A program made the translations under genes and the position numbers. The notes under the pieces were generated by a model. The model was not told the DNA's origin, did no database searches, and worked only from the letters and a program-made list of their open reading frames with translations. From Oceanospirillum linum (GTDB taxonomy: Bacteria > Pseudomonadota > Gammaproteobacteria > Pseudomonadales > Halomonadaceae), in assembly GCF_900182785.1 (NCBI RefSeq), contig NZ_FXTS01000003.1, positions 124,001-188,000 of the forward strand: a DNA stretch of 64,000 nucleotides, read 5' to 3'. Shown here piece after piece: positions 44,174 through 53,700 of the stretch (positions are counted from its first letter, which is position 1; each line of letters starts with the position of its first letter).

Positions 44174-46105
44174 CTAGCCGATGTAGCGCAGGCGACAATT
44201 CCGGCCCTGCGCTTTACTGCGATACATAGCCACATCTGCATTTTTAATCAGCTGTTTGGCATCGATACCATCATCCGGATAGATGGTCAGGCCTATACTT
44301 GCAGAGATATTCAGTGTTACACCATGGATGACAACAGGCACAATGACTGCCTGTAAAACTTTATCAGCTACCCACTCTGCAGCCTCATAACCTGCGATGT
44401 CCGGCAGGATGATATTAAATTCATCCCCCCCAATCCTGGCGATAACATCACTCTCACGAAGAGTGCTTTGCAGGCGGACAGCAACCTCTTTCAGCAGCTC
44501 ATCTCCCACCTCATGGCCGTGGTCATCGTTCACCGACTTGAAGTGATCCAGATCCAGATACATCAGAGCCAGAGACTGCTGCTGCCGTTGCGCCTGTTTC
44601 AGGGCAATATCCAGCCGATCCTTGAAGAGGCGCCGGTTGGCTAATCCCGTCAGTGCATCATAGAAAGCCAATCGCTCCATGCGCTCCTGCTCCTGTTTCA
44701 GGGCTGTAATATCTTCACTGACATAGACCAGATGAGTCACAGCATTCTCACCATTACGAATCGGTGCTACAGAACTCATGACCCAGAAAGACTTTCCGTT
44801 ACAACCTTTAATTCTCCGCTCTCCGTGCCAGACATCACCGGCCTGAACAGTGTCACGGATATTATTCTGTAGCTCCGGCTCCTCGTCATCAGTTGACAGC
44901 AACCCTACATGCTGTCCTTTCAGCTGGCTCGCACGGTAGCCGGTGGCTTCAATAAGGCTATGGTTGACGTAGTCAATCTGCTGATCACTATCCGTTATCA
45001 TGACAAAGCTGGCTGAATGCTCCACCGCCTGAGAAAGCTGAGACAGCTGCTCATCCATTTTGGCGGCTTCAATCGCAATGGCTCCCAGATGAGCATTGAC
45101 CATCATAAGCTCCATCTGATCGCGAGTTGGCTCAGATGGTGATGAGTAGTAGACAGCAAATGTCCCCAACACTTTGCCCTGACGATTCTTAATCGGCATC
45201 GACCAACAGGCAGCCAGCCCCGCCCGGGAGGCAAGATCAGCAAAACCAGCCCAGTAAGGATGCTTTCGGATATCTCTGACAATAACAGGGCGGCCTGTAT
45301 AAGCCGCCGTACCGCATGAACCGGCACCTTCACCTATCGACAGGCCACTCACCGCCTTATTATAGAAACCTGGTAAGCTAGGCGCAGCACCCAGCTGAAG
45401 CGTATTGCTAAGCTCGTCAACCAGCAATACAGAGCAGTAAATCCCCGGATAAAGTGTTTCAGTAAAGGTTACCAGCTCAGAAAAAATATCTGACAAGGGG
45501 GACCCTTCCGCCAGTTTTTCCAACACCATATTGCGATGCGTATCGATCTGCTGCATGCGGTTATCCGACGTTATATCCTCACTTATTGTTAGCACCCCAC
45601 CAAACCGGTCACAGCAGTCCAGCAAGGGGAGTTTCAACGTTTCAATTAAATGGGATTCACCACTCACTCCTGTCAACCAGCGCGACTGTGAGTGTCGGGC
45701 GTTAGATAAGCGAACCTGCTCATCCTGCTGCTCCATGGAGAGATAAGTCTCTTTATCCGCAAAAAGATCCCGTGCATGTTTGCCTATCACCTCATTCCGG
45801 GAAAGCCCCAGAAAATCCAGATAACTTTGATTGCATTCAATGTAACAGCCATGCTGATCCTTAGCGGCAATAAGTAACGGCAGGTGGTCCATCAGGTTTC
45901 GTAGTACCTGATGGCTTTCCGACAGGCTCTGACACTCATCCTCTTTCAGTCTAAGCTGAGTAAGATGTTTCTGTTTAAATTGCTGAAGGCGCCATAGCTG
46001 AACAGTCAACACAACGCATAAAATACTGGTCAGCACCAGCCCGCCAAGCAGAAGACTGTTACCCCCAAATGTTCCGGGTGAAGCGATAAAACCTGAGATA
46101 TTCAA
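44174..46105 (-). CDS. membrane PAS-GAF-PAS-GGDEF diguanylate cyclase
   Basis: A 643-residue c-di-GMP synthase. A membrane helix is at about 18-40, PAS at about 65-175, GAF at about 200-345 (with the segment IGEGAGSCGTAAYTGRPVIVRDI), a second PAS at about 350-470, and GGDEF from about 475. The active site is GGDEF at residue 559. An inhibitory I-site RxxD (RESD) sits exactly five residues before it, so product inhibition is likely. The start is TTG at 46105; no ATG is available upstream. It converges on the LysR gene with a 6-base gap. Confidence 0.93.
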   Translation of the reverse strand: MNISGFIASPGTFGGNSLLLGGLVLTSILCVVLTVQLWRLQQFKQKHLTQLRLKEDECQSLSESHQVLRNLMDHLPLLIAAKDQHGCYIECNQSYLDFLGLSRNEVIGKHARDLFADKETYLSMEQQDEQVRLSNARHSQSRWLTGVSGESHLIETLKLPLLDCCDRFGGVLTISEDITSDNRMQQIDTHRNMVLEKLAEGSPLSDIFSELVTFTETLYPGIYCSVLLVDELSNTLQLGAAPSLPGFYNKAVSGLSIGEGAGSCGTAAYTGRPVIVRDIRKHPYWAGFADLASRAGLAACWSMPIKNRQGKVLGTFAVYYSSPSEPTRDQMELMMVNAHLGAIAIEAAKMDEQLSQLSQAVEHSASFVMITDSDQQIDYVNHSLIEATGYRASQLKGQHVGLLSTDDEEPELQNNIRDTVQAGDVWHGERRIKGCNGKSFWVMSSVAPIRNGENAVTHLVYVSEDITALKQEQERMERLAFYDALTGLANRRLFKDRLDIALKQAQRQQQSLALMYLDLDHFKSVNDDHGHEVGDELLKEVAVRLQSTLRESDVIARIGGDEFNIILPDIAGYEAAEWVADKVLQAVIVPVVIHGVTLNISASIGLTIYPDDGIDAKQLIKNADVAMYRSKAQGRNCRLRYIG

Positions 46106-46411
46106 TGATGTTATCTCTTATTTGGGAGTCGGTGACTGACTCGTTAAAGCCATATAGAAAAATCGTCATGCCCCCTGCAGGTATGAAGCAATTACCACGA
46201 TCTATTCTTACTGATTATATATTAGTAATGTTTTCCCGGTCTGTGATATCAATCTAAAAAAACGTACCAAGTAGCCCATAGCGGCACCTTCCATAGCAGC
46301 GAAAGCCACGACCGGTTCACGCTCAGATACAAGATAGCTCAGCACAACAGGAATAGATGGTCTACCCTTTCTATCAGATACGGTGATTTACAGCATCCGA
46401 AGGAGGTCTTT
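46106..46411. other. 306-base gap between divergent genes
   Basis: No gene or clear repeat. It must hold the outward promoters for the diguanylate cyclase and the Yip1-family gene. A strong ribosome site AGGAGG (46401-46406) belongs to the latter. Confidence 0.4.
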
Positions 46412-47011
46412 ATGTTTCAACACCTATTTGGGGTGATCTATCACCCAAAAGCCCAGTGGGAGGAGATTCGTGAAGAGAAATACACTTGAGTTGACTGCTA
46501 TAAAAACGATCTGGTTTGGCTGGCAGCTATACCTCCCCTGTGTATGTTCATTGGCACCACTCAGATGGGTTGGAGTGTTGGTGGTGGCGAATATATAAAA
46601 ATGACGCTTGCCAGTGCATTCCCCATATCCGTCGCCTTCTACTTTGCTTTGCTGACCGGCGTTTATGTGATGGCTAAATCTGTGCACTGGATGGAGCAAA
46701 CCTATGGTGCCGACACCAGCTTTGACCGGTGCATGGTGCTGACAACTTATACCTCAACCCCCTTATTTATAGCCGGTTTTTCAGGGCTCTGGCCCGTTCT
46801 TTGGTTTGTGGTATTTGCAGGACTTCTCGCCATGGCTTATACCATTTATTTACTCTATAACGGCGTAGAAACTGTAATGGATATCCCGGAAGAACAGGCA
46901 TTTATGTTCGGAACATCAATTCTGACCGTTGGTCTTGTGGTATTGGTGGGTATGATCGTGACCAGCGCTGCACTCTGGGGGATGGGGATGATGCCTGTCT
47001 TTACCCAGTAG
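46412..47011 (+). pseudogene. Yip1-family membrane protein gene interrupted by an in-frame TGA
   Basis: The ATG at 46412 follows a strong AGGAGG site. The frame reads MFQHLFGVIYHPKAQWEEIREEKYT, meets TGA at 46487-46489, then continues in the same frame for 174 residues to 47011 with the rest of a Yip1 protein: about five membrane segments, including LAAIPPLCMFIGTTQMGWSVGG and the DRCMVLTTYTSTPLF motif. A single base change would restore a 199-residue protein of normal length. No ribosome site is visible before the internal ATG at 46544. Function of the family in bacteria is unclear. Confidence 0.8.
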
Positions 47012-47208
47012 CAGGAAATCCTGCCTTCCTGTTATCTCCCAAACACCTATCTCCCAAACACCCCACACCCCGTCACATGGATGTGACTCCCCTGGTTTCG
47101 GGCTCTGTTTTTTTGTGTTCCCTGTTAATCCTTTCATGACCTTTACGGATGAATTACCTACAATTCAGCCTAACCGTATCAATAGCCTCTGCCCGTACCG
47201 GAATTCGC

Positions 47209-48165
47209 ATGACCCGAAAGAAACAAAGTATGACTTCGAAGAATTCACCTCTGCCCTACCGGGACGGAGTACCGCCAAGCTACCTGATTTTACCCTGTGA
47301 TGAAGAGCACCCTAAAGGTCGCTGGCCAAATCTGCTGAGTTTTCTGCAACATCGCTTTCCTCATATAGATCCCGAACTACTGCGCCAGCGCTTAGCAAAA
47401 GGCGATCTGATGAACAATAACGGGGAACCCCTGTCCGAAGATGCGGCGTTTATCGCTGGTATGAAAATCTGGTACTACCGCGAAGTACCGGATGAACGGC
47501 CGGTGCCTTTTCAGGAAGACATTATTTATGAAGATGACCTGATCGTCATTGCTGATAAACCGCACTGGCTATCAACGATCCCTTCGGGACGTCATCTGAA
47601 AGAAACCCTGCTGATTCGCCTGAGAAACAGACTGCAACTGCCCGACCTGGTTCCGGCTCATCGACTGGACCGGGAAACCGCAGGTCTGGTACTTCTCTGT
47701 AAGCAACCGCAACACAGAGGCGCATATCAGACGATGTTCCAACAGCGGCAAGTAAAGAAAACCTATCGTGCTGTAGCAGGTATCAATCCAGAGCTGAAGC
47801 TGCCACGGATTCACCGGAGCCTGATGGTGAAAGGGGATTACTTTTTCACCATGAAAGAAGAAAAAGGCGAGCCTAACAGCGAAACAGCCATCACACTGCT
47901 GACCAGACAAGGAGATAGAGCACTTTACGAAATGAAGCCACATACCGGACGCCAGCACCAACTGAGGTTACACCTATCCGCAATGGGTATCGGTATAGAG
48001 AACGACCCCTGGTATCCCAACGTTCAGCCGGAAGCAGATCACGATGATTACAATACACCACTTCAGTTGCTCGCTTATACATTGGAGTTTACCGACCCAG
48101 TTACCGGCGAAGATCGCTTTTTTAAAAGCAACCGGCAACTGACGATTCCACATCCGGCAACCTGA
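47209..48165 (+). CDS. RluA-family pseudouridine synthase
   Basis: Isomerises uridine to pseudouridine in rRNA or tRNA. The catalytic Asp is in HRLDRETAGLVLL. The KTYRAVAG and later HTGRQHQLRLHLSAMG motifs of the RluA group are present. An S4-like N-terminal segment (about residues 30-85, RFPHIDPELLRQRLAKGDLMNN) precedes it. I choose the ATG at 47209; an in-frame start at 47149 would add 20 residues of weak character. 318 residues. The target base is not readable from sequence. Confidence 0.9.
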   Translation: MTRKKQSMTSKNSPLPYRDGVPPSYLILPCDEEHPKGRWPNLLSFLQHRFPHIDPELLRQRLAKGDLMNNNGEPLSEDAAFIAGMKIWYYREVPDERPVPFQEDIIYEDDLIVIADKPHWLSTIPSGRHLKETLLIRLRNRLQLPDLVPAHRLDRETAGLVLLCKQPQHRGAYQTMFQQRQVKKTYRAVAGINPELKLPRIHRSLMVKGDYFFTMKEEKGEPNSETAITLLTRQGDRALYEMKPHTGRQHQLRLHLSAMGIGIENDPWYPNVQPEADHDDYNTPLQLLAYTLEFTDPVTGEDRFFKSNRQLTIPHPAT

Positions 48166-48238
48166 TTCATCGGTTTTGAATCAGTGGGATAAATCCCCCT
48201 ATACTGTAAAAATGCCTGACTAAAGCAAGGAGAGTCTC

Positions 48239-48550
48239 ATGTACAAGCTCGCTTTTTTCGTTCCGGAATCCCATCTTGAACCAGTTAAGAGTGCGGTTTT
48301 TGATACGGGTGCCGGCCGTATCGGCCACTATGAACATTGCTGCTGGCAAATTAAAGGGCAAGGGCAGTTCCGGCCCCTGGCGGGCAGCCACCCTCACATC
48401 GGAGCACAGGGTAAACTGGAAATGGTGGAAGAGTATCGGGTAGAACTAGTGTGTGAGGACAGTCTGATCCGGCAGGCAGTTGCCGCGATGAAGCTGGCTC
48501 ATCCATATGAAGAACCAGCCTATGACGTCATTCGACTGGAAGCGCTATAA
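48239..48550 (+). CDS. YqfO/NIF3-like small domain protein
   Basis: A 103-residue protein resembling the CutA/PII-like insert of NIF3 (YqfO) proteins, here as a stand-alone domain. The typical segments are YKLAFFVPESHLEPVKSAVFDTGAGRIGHYEHC, the FRPLAGSHPHIGAQG stretch and the terminal HPYEEPAYDVIRLE. Such proteins are widespread in gammaproteobacteria and of unknown function, possibly metal or nucleotide binding. It follows the pseudouridine synthase gene by 73 bases. Confidence 0.88.
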   Translation: MYKLAFFVPESHLEPVKSAVFDTGAGRIGHYEHCCWQIKGQGQFRPLAGSHPHIGAQGKLEMVEEYRVELVCEDSLIRQAVAAMKLAHPYEEPAYDVIRLEAL

Positions 48551-48589
48551 AGCCATTCAGAGGGCAACCTAAGAAAATAAAAACCCTCA

Positions 48590-49168
48590 TCAACAGGCTT
48601 TTTCGGCTTCTATCGCAGCATAAAAGCGATCACGATCTTCCTGATTAACATCACACTGATGCATCGGAAAGCTGCCTTTTCTGCGATCTTCAAAATAGAG
48701 GCGCAACGTCTTTTCGATGGTTGGGAATGCTAACTCCCCCCAGGGGATATCTTCTTCCGCAAAGAGCTCAACCTCAAGACTTTCCGGCCCGGCAGCGTAC
48801 TCAGGTTTTGGCATATCCGCCAGAAACATCATATAAACCTGGCTGATCACCGTCGTGTCGATTAACACATAAAGATGACTGATATCCACCTTCGCCTGAG
48901 CTTCTTCCCAAGTCTCACGAGCAGCCGCTTCAACCGTAGTTTCTTCGTTTTCCATAAAGCCCGCGGGAAGCGTCCAATAGCCTATACGCGGCTCAATGGC
49001 ACGCTTACAGAGCAAAACTTTATCACCATAAACCGGAACAGTACCCGCTACAATCTTAGGGTTGTGATAATGAATCGTATGGCAGGCATCGCAGATGTGG
49101 CGGGGACGGTTATCATCATCCGGTATGCCGATCCGAACTTTCTCACCGCATTCACTACAAAAATTCAT
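48590..49168 (-). CDS. zinc-ribbon NUDIX hydrolase (NADH pyrophosphatase-like)
   Basis: A 192-residue NUDIX enzyme. An N-terminal zinc ribbon (C4-x2-C7 and the pair in ICDAC) precedes the NUDIX domain. The box is GFMENEETTVEAAARETWEEAQA, matching GX5EX7REUXEE. The order resembles the C-terminal part of NudC (NADH pyrophosphatase) but the NudC specificity motif SQPWPFPxS is absent, so the substrate is uncertain. It is converging with the YqfO-like gene. Confidence 0.88.
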   Translation of the reverse strand: MNFCSECGEKVRIGIPDDDNRPRHICDACHTIHYHNPKIVAGTVPVYGDKVLLCKRAIEPRIGYWTLPAGFMENEETTVEAAARETWEEAQAKVDISHLYVLIDTTVISQVYMMFLADMPKPEYAAGPESLEVELFAEEDIPWGELAFPTIEKTLRLYFEDRRKGSFPMHQCDVNQEDRDRFYAAIEAEKAC

Positions 49169-49372
49169 CCTAAAAACGGTCCTTTATCCGGGGGCTCCCG
49201 CTCTTTAACGAGGCCTCAATTATCAGACTGATATCATCAGAGGGCATTGGCCTCTGCCGTATGAATTCACAGAATACGGCAGAAATTACAAATTGACTAG
49301 CGTCAAACTTTTCCCTGTGGCGGGTTTCTCCTTTACTATAAACAGTCTCCTAGATAACAGGGATAAAGCGTT

Positions 49373-50077
49373 GTGACTGCTGAACGACCCAACGATCCGA
49401 TCCATCAAGAAACAAAGATATCAGCCGGGCAACCGACTGATTATCTGGCACGACTCCGTGAGAAACTCACTCACTTTACGCCCTCCCGTATCAAGGGGCC
49501 TCATCCTGATGCTGCAGTACTTATCGCCCTGACCGATGATCCCTTTGACCCGGAGATTATTCTTACCCGGAGAGCTTCCCACCTGTCCAGCCACTCAGGC
49601 CAGGTCGCCTTTCCCGGTGGTATGCGTGATAAAACAGACCGGAACCTGAAGCATACAGCATTGCGCGAAAGTGAAGAAGAAGTCGCCATGCCACCTGAAC
49701 ATGTAGAGATCATCGGCAAGTTAAATCAGGTGGTATCCCATATGGGAGTCCGTGTTACGCCTTGGGTTGGTATTGTCCCTGCAAATATAGAGCTGACCGC
49801 CAATGAAGATGAGCTAGACGCTATTTTCCGTGTCCCTCTGAGCTTCTTTCTAAGGGATGAGCGCCACCATACCGACGTGATTCCTGTAGAAAAGCGCGCT
49901 ATCTACGTTCCCTGTTATCATTTTGATGAATTTGTTATCTGGGGACTTTCTGCCATGATGCTGGTGGATCTTCTGGATACCGGTATCGGGGCTGATATAT
50001 CCCTGACTAAAGCACCGGAGCCCGGCAGTCCACTACGCCACCTTGAGCCCAGCAAGCATCGACGGGTGAGCGAGTAA
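49373..50077 (+). CDS. CoA pyrophosphatase-type NUDIX hydrolase (NudL-like)
   Basis: A 234-residue NUDIX enzyme of the UPF0035/CoA-pyrophosphatase group. The group motif is LTRRASHLSSHSGQVAFPGG, followed by the box with LRESEEEV. These enzymes cut CoA and acyl-CoA to phosphopantetheine and 3',5'-ADP. The start is GTG at 49373 with GGGAT upstream; no better ATG exists. An N-terminal extension of about 45 residues precedes the domain. It is followed 51 bases later by the carbonic anhydrase gene. Confidence 0.9.
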   Translation: MTAERPNDPIHQETKISAGQPTDYLARLREKLTHFTPSRIKGPHPDAAVLIALTDDPFDPEIILTRRASHLSSHSGQVAFPGGMRDKTDRNLKHTALRESEEEVAMPPEHVEIIGKLNQVVSHMGVRVTPWVGIVPANIELTANEDELDAIFRVPLSFFLRDERHHTDVIPVEKRAIYVPCYHFDEFVIWGLSAMMLVDLLDTGIGADISLTKAPEPGSPLRHLEPSKHRRVSE

Positions 50078-50128
50078 ACAGCCAAAAGAACAAAAAATAA
50101 AAAACACAAAAATAAAAAGGAGCCAATC

Positions 50129-50659
50129 GTGATTTATGACCTTGGAGATAAACGCACCGAATTCGCCTCTGCAGAGCACTTTGTCGCCCCCAGTGCTGAT
50201 CTGATCGGTGATATCAGAATAGAACACCAGGCCAGTGTGTGGTTTAACGTCACTATTAGAGCAGATAACGACCGAATTACCATCGGTGAACAATCTAACG
50301 TACAGGACGGGTCAGTACTGCATGTTGATAACAATATGCCACTAACACTGGGCAAAGGGGTTACAATTGGCCATAAGGTAATGTTGCATGGTTGCGACAT
50401 TGGTGATTACAGTCTGGTGGGTATGAATGCGGTCGTTTTAAATGGTGCGAAAGTTGGTAAATACTGCATAATTGGCGCAGGTGCTGTCGTCAAAGAAGGC
50501 ATGGAGATCCCGGATGGATCTCTGGTCGTTGGAGCCCCGGCGGTGATTAAACGTCAGATTACAGAGTCACAATACGCTATGCTGGAGGCCAGTGCTCAAC
50601 ACTATGTGGATAATGCCGCACTTTATCGGGAACAGCTTAAGCCCAGATCGGACTATTAG
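50129..50659 (+). CDS. gamma-class carbonic anhydrase family protein (PaaY/CaiE/YrdA-like)
   Basis: A 176-residue left-handed beta-helix protein with hexapeptide repeats through residues 15-125. The metal-site histidines are H65, H82 and H87 (SVLHVD, GHKVMLHGC). The family includes gamma-carbonic anhydrases and thioesterase-like PaaY. The GTG start at 50129 is fixed by AAGGAG six bases upstream. Length matches YrdA (184). Confidence 0.92.
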   Translation: MIYDLGDKRTEFASAEHFVAPSADLIGDIRIEHQASVWFNVTIRADNDRITIGEQSNVQDGSVLHVDNNMPLTLGKGVTIGHKVMLHGCDIGDYSLVGMNAVVLNGAKVGKYCIIGAGAVVKEGMEIPDGSLVVGAPAVIKRQITESQYAMLEASAQHYVDNAALYREQLKPRSDY

Positions 50660-50777
50660 GCCGGTATAAGCCGGGCTTCATAAACAGCCCTAAAAGCAGT
50701 TTGCTTTTGCTATAGCGGCGCTTGCCAGAGGTCTCTTCGGCCTGGCAGACAACAGATGATTTCTATTGGAGTTTTTT

Positions 50778-51014
50778 GTGAATCATAAAGAATCTCTGTC
50801 TCAGGCCATACAACCTAAGGCAAATGAAACCAGAGCCACGCCATCACCTTGCGTCAGCCTTTGTGCGCTCAATGATGAAGGTTTTTGCATAGGTTGTTAT
50901 CGTGATGGTAATGAAATTCGCCTTTGGAATACCTACAGTGATAACCAGAAGCGCCAGGTATTAAATAGCTGTCAGCGCCGGGCCAGTCTCGACCAGGCAT
51001 TTATCACCTTGTAA
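50778..51014 (+). CDS. DUF1289 family small protein
   Basis: A 78-residue protein. The DUF1289 signature CVSLCALNDEGFCIGCYR supplies four closely spaced cysteines, probably a metal or Fe-S site, followed by W-N-T-Y-S and a basic end. The start is GTG at 50778, with GGAG correctly spaced; a TTG at 50766 overlaps that site. Function unknown; homologues in gammaproteobacteria are often next to nucleotide or Fe-S genes. Confidence 0.85.
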   Translation: MNHKESLSQAIQPKANETRATPSPCVSLCALNDEGFCIGCYRDGNEIRLWNTYSDNQKRQVLNSCQRRASLDQAFITL

Positions 51015-51190
51015 GCGACATTCAGCTCTACCCGGTTGTGAAGAATCGTGCCTACGCCACTAAAAATAATTATCTTCACATCCGGTTTTCGGCACGACCT
51101 ATCAGCCCCGATCTCTCATTTCGTATTTTCTCTTTTGTTGTCACCGGGAGCCTCTTCCGGTTTGGCAGAATCACCTAAAGGATCTGATTT

Positions 51191-52390
51191 ATGACCCGTA
51201 TCGGCACTTCACCTTCTATTGGAACCCCGCTCAGCCCTACCGCCACCCGTGTTCTGATGTGCGGCTCAGGTGAACTGGGTAAAGAAGTCGTCATTGAACT
51301 TCAACGCCTTGGCTGCGAAGTGATCGCCGTTGATCGCTACAAGAATGCACCAGCCATGCAGGTTGCCCACCGCAGCCATGTGGTTTCTATGCTGGATGGT
51401 GACGCCCTACGCCAAGTGATTGAGCAGGAGCAGCCACATCTGATCGTACCGGAAATTGAAGCGATCGCCACCGATACGCTGGCGGAGCTGGAAAAAGAAG
51501 GTTTCAACGTGGTGCCGACTGCCCGTGCCACCCAGCTGACCATGAACCGTGAAGGCATCCGCCGTCTGGCGGCAGAAGAACTGGGGCTTTCCACCTCGCC
51601 TTACAAGTTCGCTGCGACCAAAGAGGAGTATCTGGCGGCGATTAAAGAAGTGGGCATCCCCTGCGTGGTGAAGCCGATCATGTCCAGCTCCGGTAAAGGC
51701 CAGAGCCTGGTGCGCTCTGATGCAGATCTGGATCACGCCTGGGATTACGCTCAGGAAGGTGGTCGTGCCGGTGCCGGTAAAGTGATCGTGGAGGGTTTTG
51801 TCGATTTTGATTACGAGATCACTCTGCTGACCGTTCGTCATGAAGGTGGCACTTCCTTCTGTGCACCAATCGGTCATCGCCAGGAGAGAGGCGACTACCG
51901 CGAGTCCTGGCAACCCCAGGCGATGTCCGACAAAGCACTGGCGGAGTCCCAACGCATCGGTAAAGCGATCACCGATGCTCTGGGCGGTCGCGGCCTGTTT
52001 GGTGTTGAGCTGTTTGTTAAAGGTGATAACGTTTACTTCAGCGAGGTATCCCCACGTCCCCACGATACCGGTATGGTAACCCTGATCTCCCAGGATCTTT
52101 CCGAGTTTGCCCTCCACGCCCGCGCTATTCTGGGTCTGCCGATCCCCTCAATCCGCCAGTTTGGTCCGGCCGCCTCTGCGGTGATTCTGGTGGAAGGTCA
52201 CTCAGAGCAGGCAAGCTTTGGCAATCTGGGTGCCGCATTAGCCGAGCCAGACACCCAGCTGCGCCTGTTCGGTAAGCCAGAGGTGAAAGGTGAGCGCCGT
52301 ATGGGCGTTGCTCTGGCACTGGAAAACAGCATCGACGCCGCCGTAGAAAAAGCCAAGCGTGCCGCTGCAGCGGTTACCGTTGAGCTGTAA
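51191..52390 (+). CDS. purT: formate-dependent phosphoribosylglycinamide formyltransferase
   Basis: ATP-grasp enzyme that formylates GAR with formate and ATP in purine synthesis, bypassing PurN. 399 residues (E. coli PurT 392). The N-terminal segment RVLMCGSGELGKEVVIELQRLG, the ATP-grasp stretch CVVKPIMSSSGKGQS and the metal site FFGVELF/EVSPRPHDTGMVT region are conserved. It is preceded by a 176-base gap; no PurR box is obvious. The Abi-family gene follows. Confidence 0.97.
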   Translation: MTRIGTSPSIGTPLSPTATRVLMCGSGELGKEVVIELQRLGCEVIAVDRYKNAPAMQVAHRSHVVSMLDGDALRQVIEQEQPHLIVPEIEAIATDTLAELEKEGFNVVPTARATQLTMNREGIRRLAAEELGLSTSPYKFAATKEEYLAAIKEVGIPCVVKPIMSSSGKGQSLVRSDADLDHAWDYAQEGGRAGAGKVIVEGFVDFDYEITLLTVRHEGGTSFCAPIGHRQERGDYRESWQPQAMSDKALAESQRIGKAITDALGGRGLFGVELFVKGDNVYFSEVSPRPHDTGMVTLISQDLSEFALHARAILGLPIPSIRQFGPAASAVILVEGHSEQASFGNLGAALAEPDTQLRLFGKPEVKGERRMGVALALENSIDAAVEKAKRAAAAVTVEL

Positions 52391-52490
52391 GTGTTGATCT
52401 GCAAAGCTTAGATCCAGACAATCAGAAGCTTTCAGCGTCACTCTCAGCAAAATTCAGGAGTGGCGCTGGGTCGAAACAGATGGAGCTGTG

Positions 52491-53459
52491 ATGACAAATA
52501 AACTGAAACCCTGGAAGTCCCTCGATGAACAACTAGCTCTACTAGTAAACCGTGGCATGCAGGTTGATAACCCCGCTGCTGCCAAAAGCTATCTCGAACG
52601 CCTTGGCTACTACCGACTAAGCGGTTACTGGTATCCATTTAGGGCAATTAACTCTACGTACTCTCCTAATACACCAGAACCACAGCGCACCGACCTCTTT
52701 ATCGAAGGCAGTCACTTTGCCGATGTCGTAATGCTTTATGTGTTCGATAAAAAACTGCGTTTATTGGCGATGGACGCTCTGGAGCGTATCGAAATGGCTG
52801 TTCGTGTCGATATCTCACACTTACTTGGCAAAACTGACCCCTATGCCCATGAAAACCCTAAGTGCCTGCACGGTCATTTCAGTAAAAAGATTCAAAAACG
52901 CGGGCCGGCAAAAGGTCGTACAGAACACGAGCTATGGCTTGAAAAGTATCGCAGTCATCTTTGGCGTTCACGCCGTGAGCCTTTTGTTGAGCATTACCAG
53001 AGTATCTACAAAAGATTGCCAATATGGGTTGCCGTGGAGGTTTGGGATTTCGGCATGATGTCAAAACTTTACGCTGGAATGAAAATTGCCGACAAGGATA
53101 TCATTGCACAAAAATATGGAGCACCGGACGGCAATACTTTTACATCATGGTTACGCAGCCTGAACTTCATCAGGAATATATCCGCACATCACAGTCGGCT
53201 GTGGAATATCAACGTCTTGGAACGCTCGCCCACCCCTTCAGGCGCCGATTACTGGCAAGAGCTAAACAATGCCCGGCCTTTCTTTTATTTTTGTTTGATG
53301 CAACGCATGTTGCAAGTCATCTGTCCAGGTTCCAGCTGGTATCAACGATTAGCGGATCTTATAACAGAGTTTCCCTCACCAAATACAAATGCTATCAGCA
53401 TCGAAGATTTTGGGGTTAGACAAGGATGGCAGGCATGGAGTTTATGCCCCCAGAAATGA
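52491..53459 (+). CDS. Abi_2-family (AbiD/AbiF-like) abortive infection protein
   Basis: A 322-residue protein of the Abi_2 family, which stops phage multiplication in lactococci and is now grouped with HEPN ribonucleases. The family start (K-x-W-x-S-L-D-E-Q-L-A-L-L-V-N-R-G-M) and LERLGYYRLSGYWYPFR are clear. A HEPN R-x4-H site is R228-N-I-S-A-H233, the presumed RNase centre. The ATG at 52491 has GGAG five bases upstream. It stands between purT and trpS, two housekeeping genes, with no antitoxin or second defence gene visible. Confidence 0.9.
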   Translation: MTNKLKPWKSLDEQLALLVNRGMQVDNPAAAKSYLERLGYYRLSGYWYPFRAINSTYSPNTPEPQRTDLFIEGSHFADVVMLYVFDKKLRLLAMDALERIEMAVRVDISHLLGKTDPYAHENPKCLHGHFSKKIQKRGPAKGRTEHELWLEKYRSHLWRSRREPFVEHYQSIYKRLPIWVAVEVWDFGMMSKLYAGMKIADKDIIAQKYGAPDGNTFTSWLRSLNFIRNISAHHSRLWNINVLERSPTPSGADYWQELNNARPFFYFCLMQRMLQVICPGSSWYQRLADLITEFPSPNTNAISIEDFGVRQGWQAWSLCPQK

Positions 53460-53700
53460 GAACCGACGCGTACACAACAGGGTTGTGAAGAGGCGCCGGG
53501 CATATTGACGATAAGTATTAAGCAACAAGTTAAAACTGTCAAATACTTTGCCCACGCTTTACCGCATGCTCGCAAAAGAAGAATACAACCTCAATCGACG
53601 ACAGCATGCTGAAGCATTAGAATAGAACGTATCATTTTGATGGCCCTCAGTTTTTACAGAGGTCATCACCCATTACACTGAATCAGAAGACAGATCCGAT

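Noticed and set aside
46487..46489. TGA as selenocysteine codon in the Yip1-family gene
   Set aside because: No selenocysteine insertion hairpin is evident after it, and the family is not a selenoprotein family; a nonsense change is simpler.
53460..53700. Tryptophan-type attenuator before trpS
   Set aside because: No leader peptide with Trp codons followed by alternative hairpins could be found in the gap.
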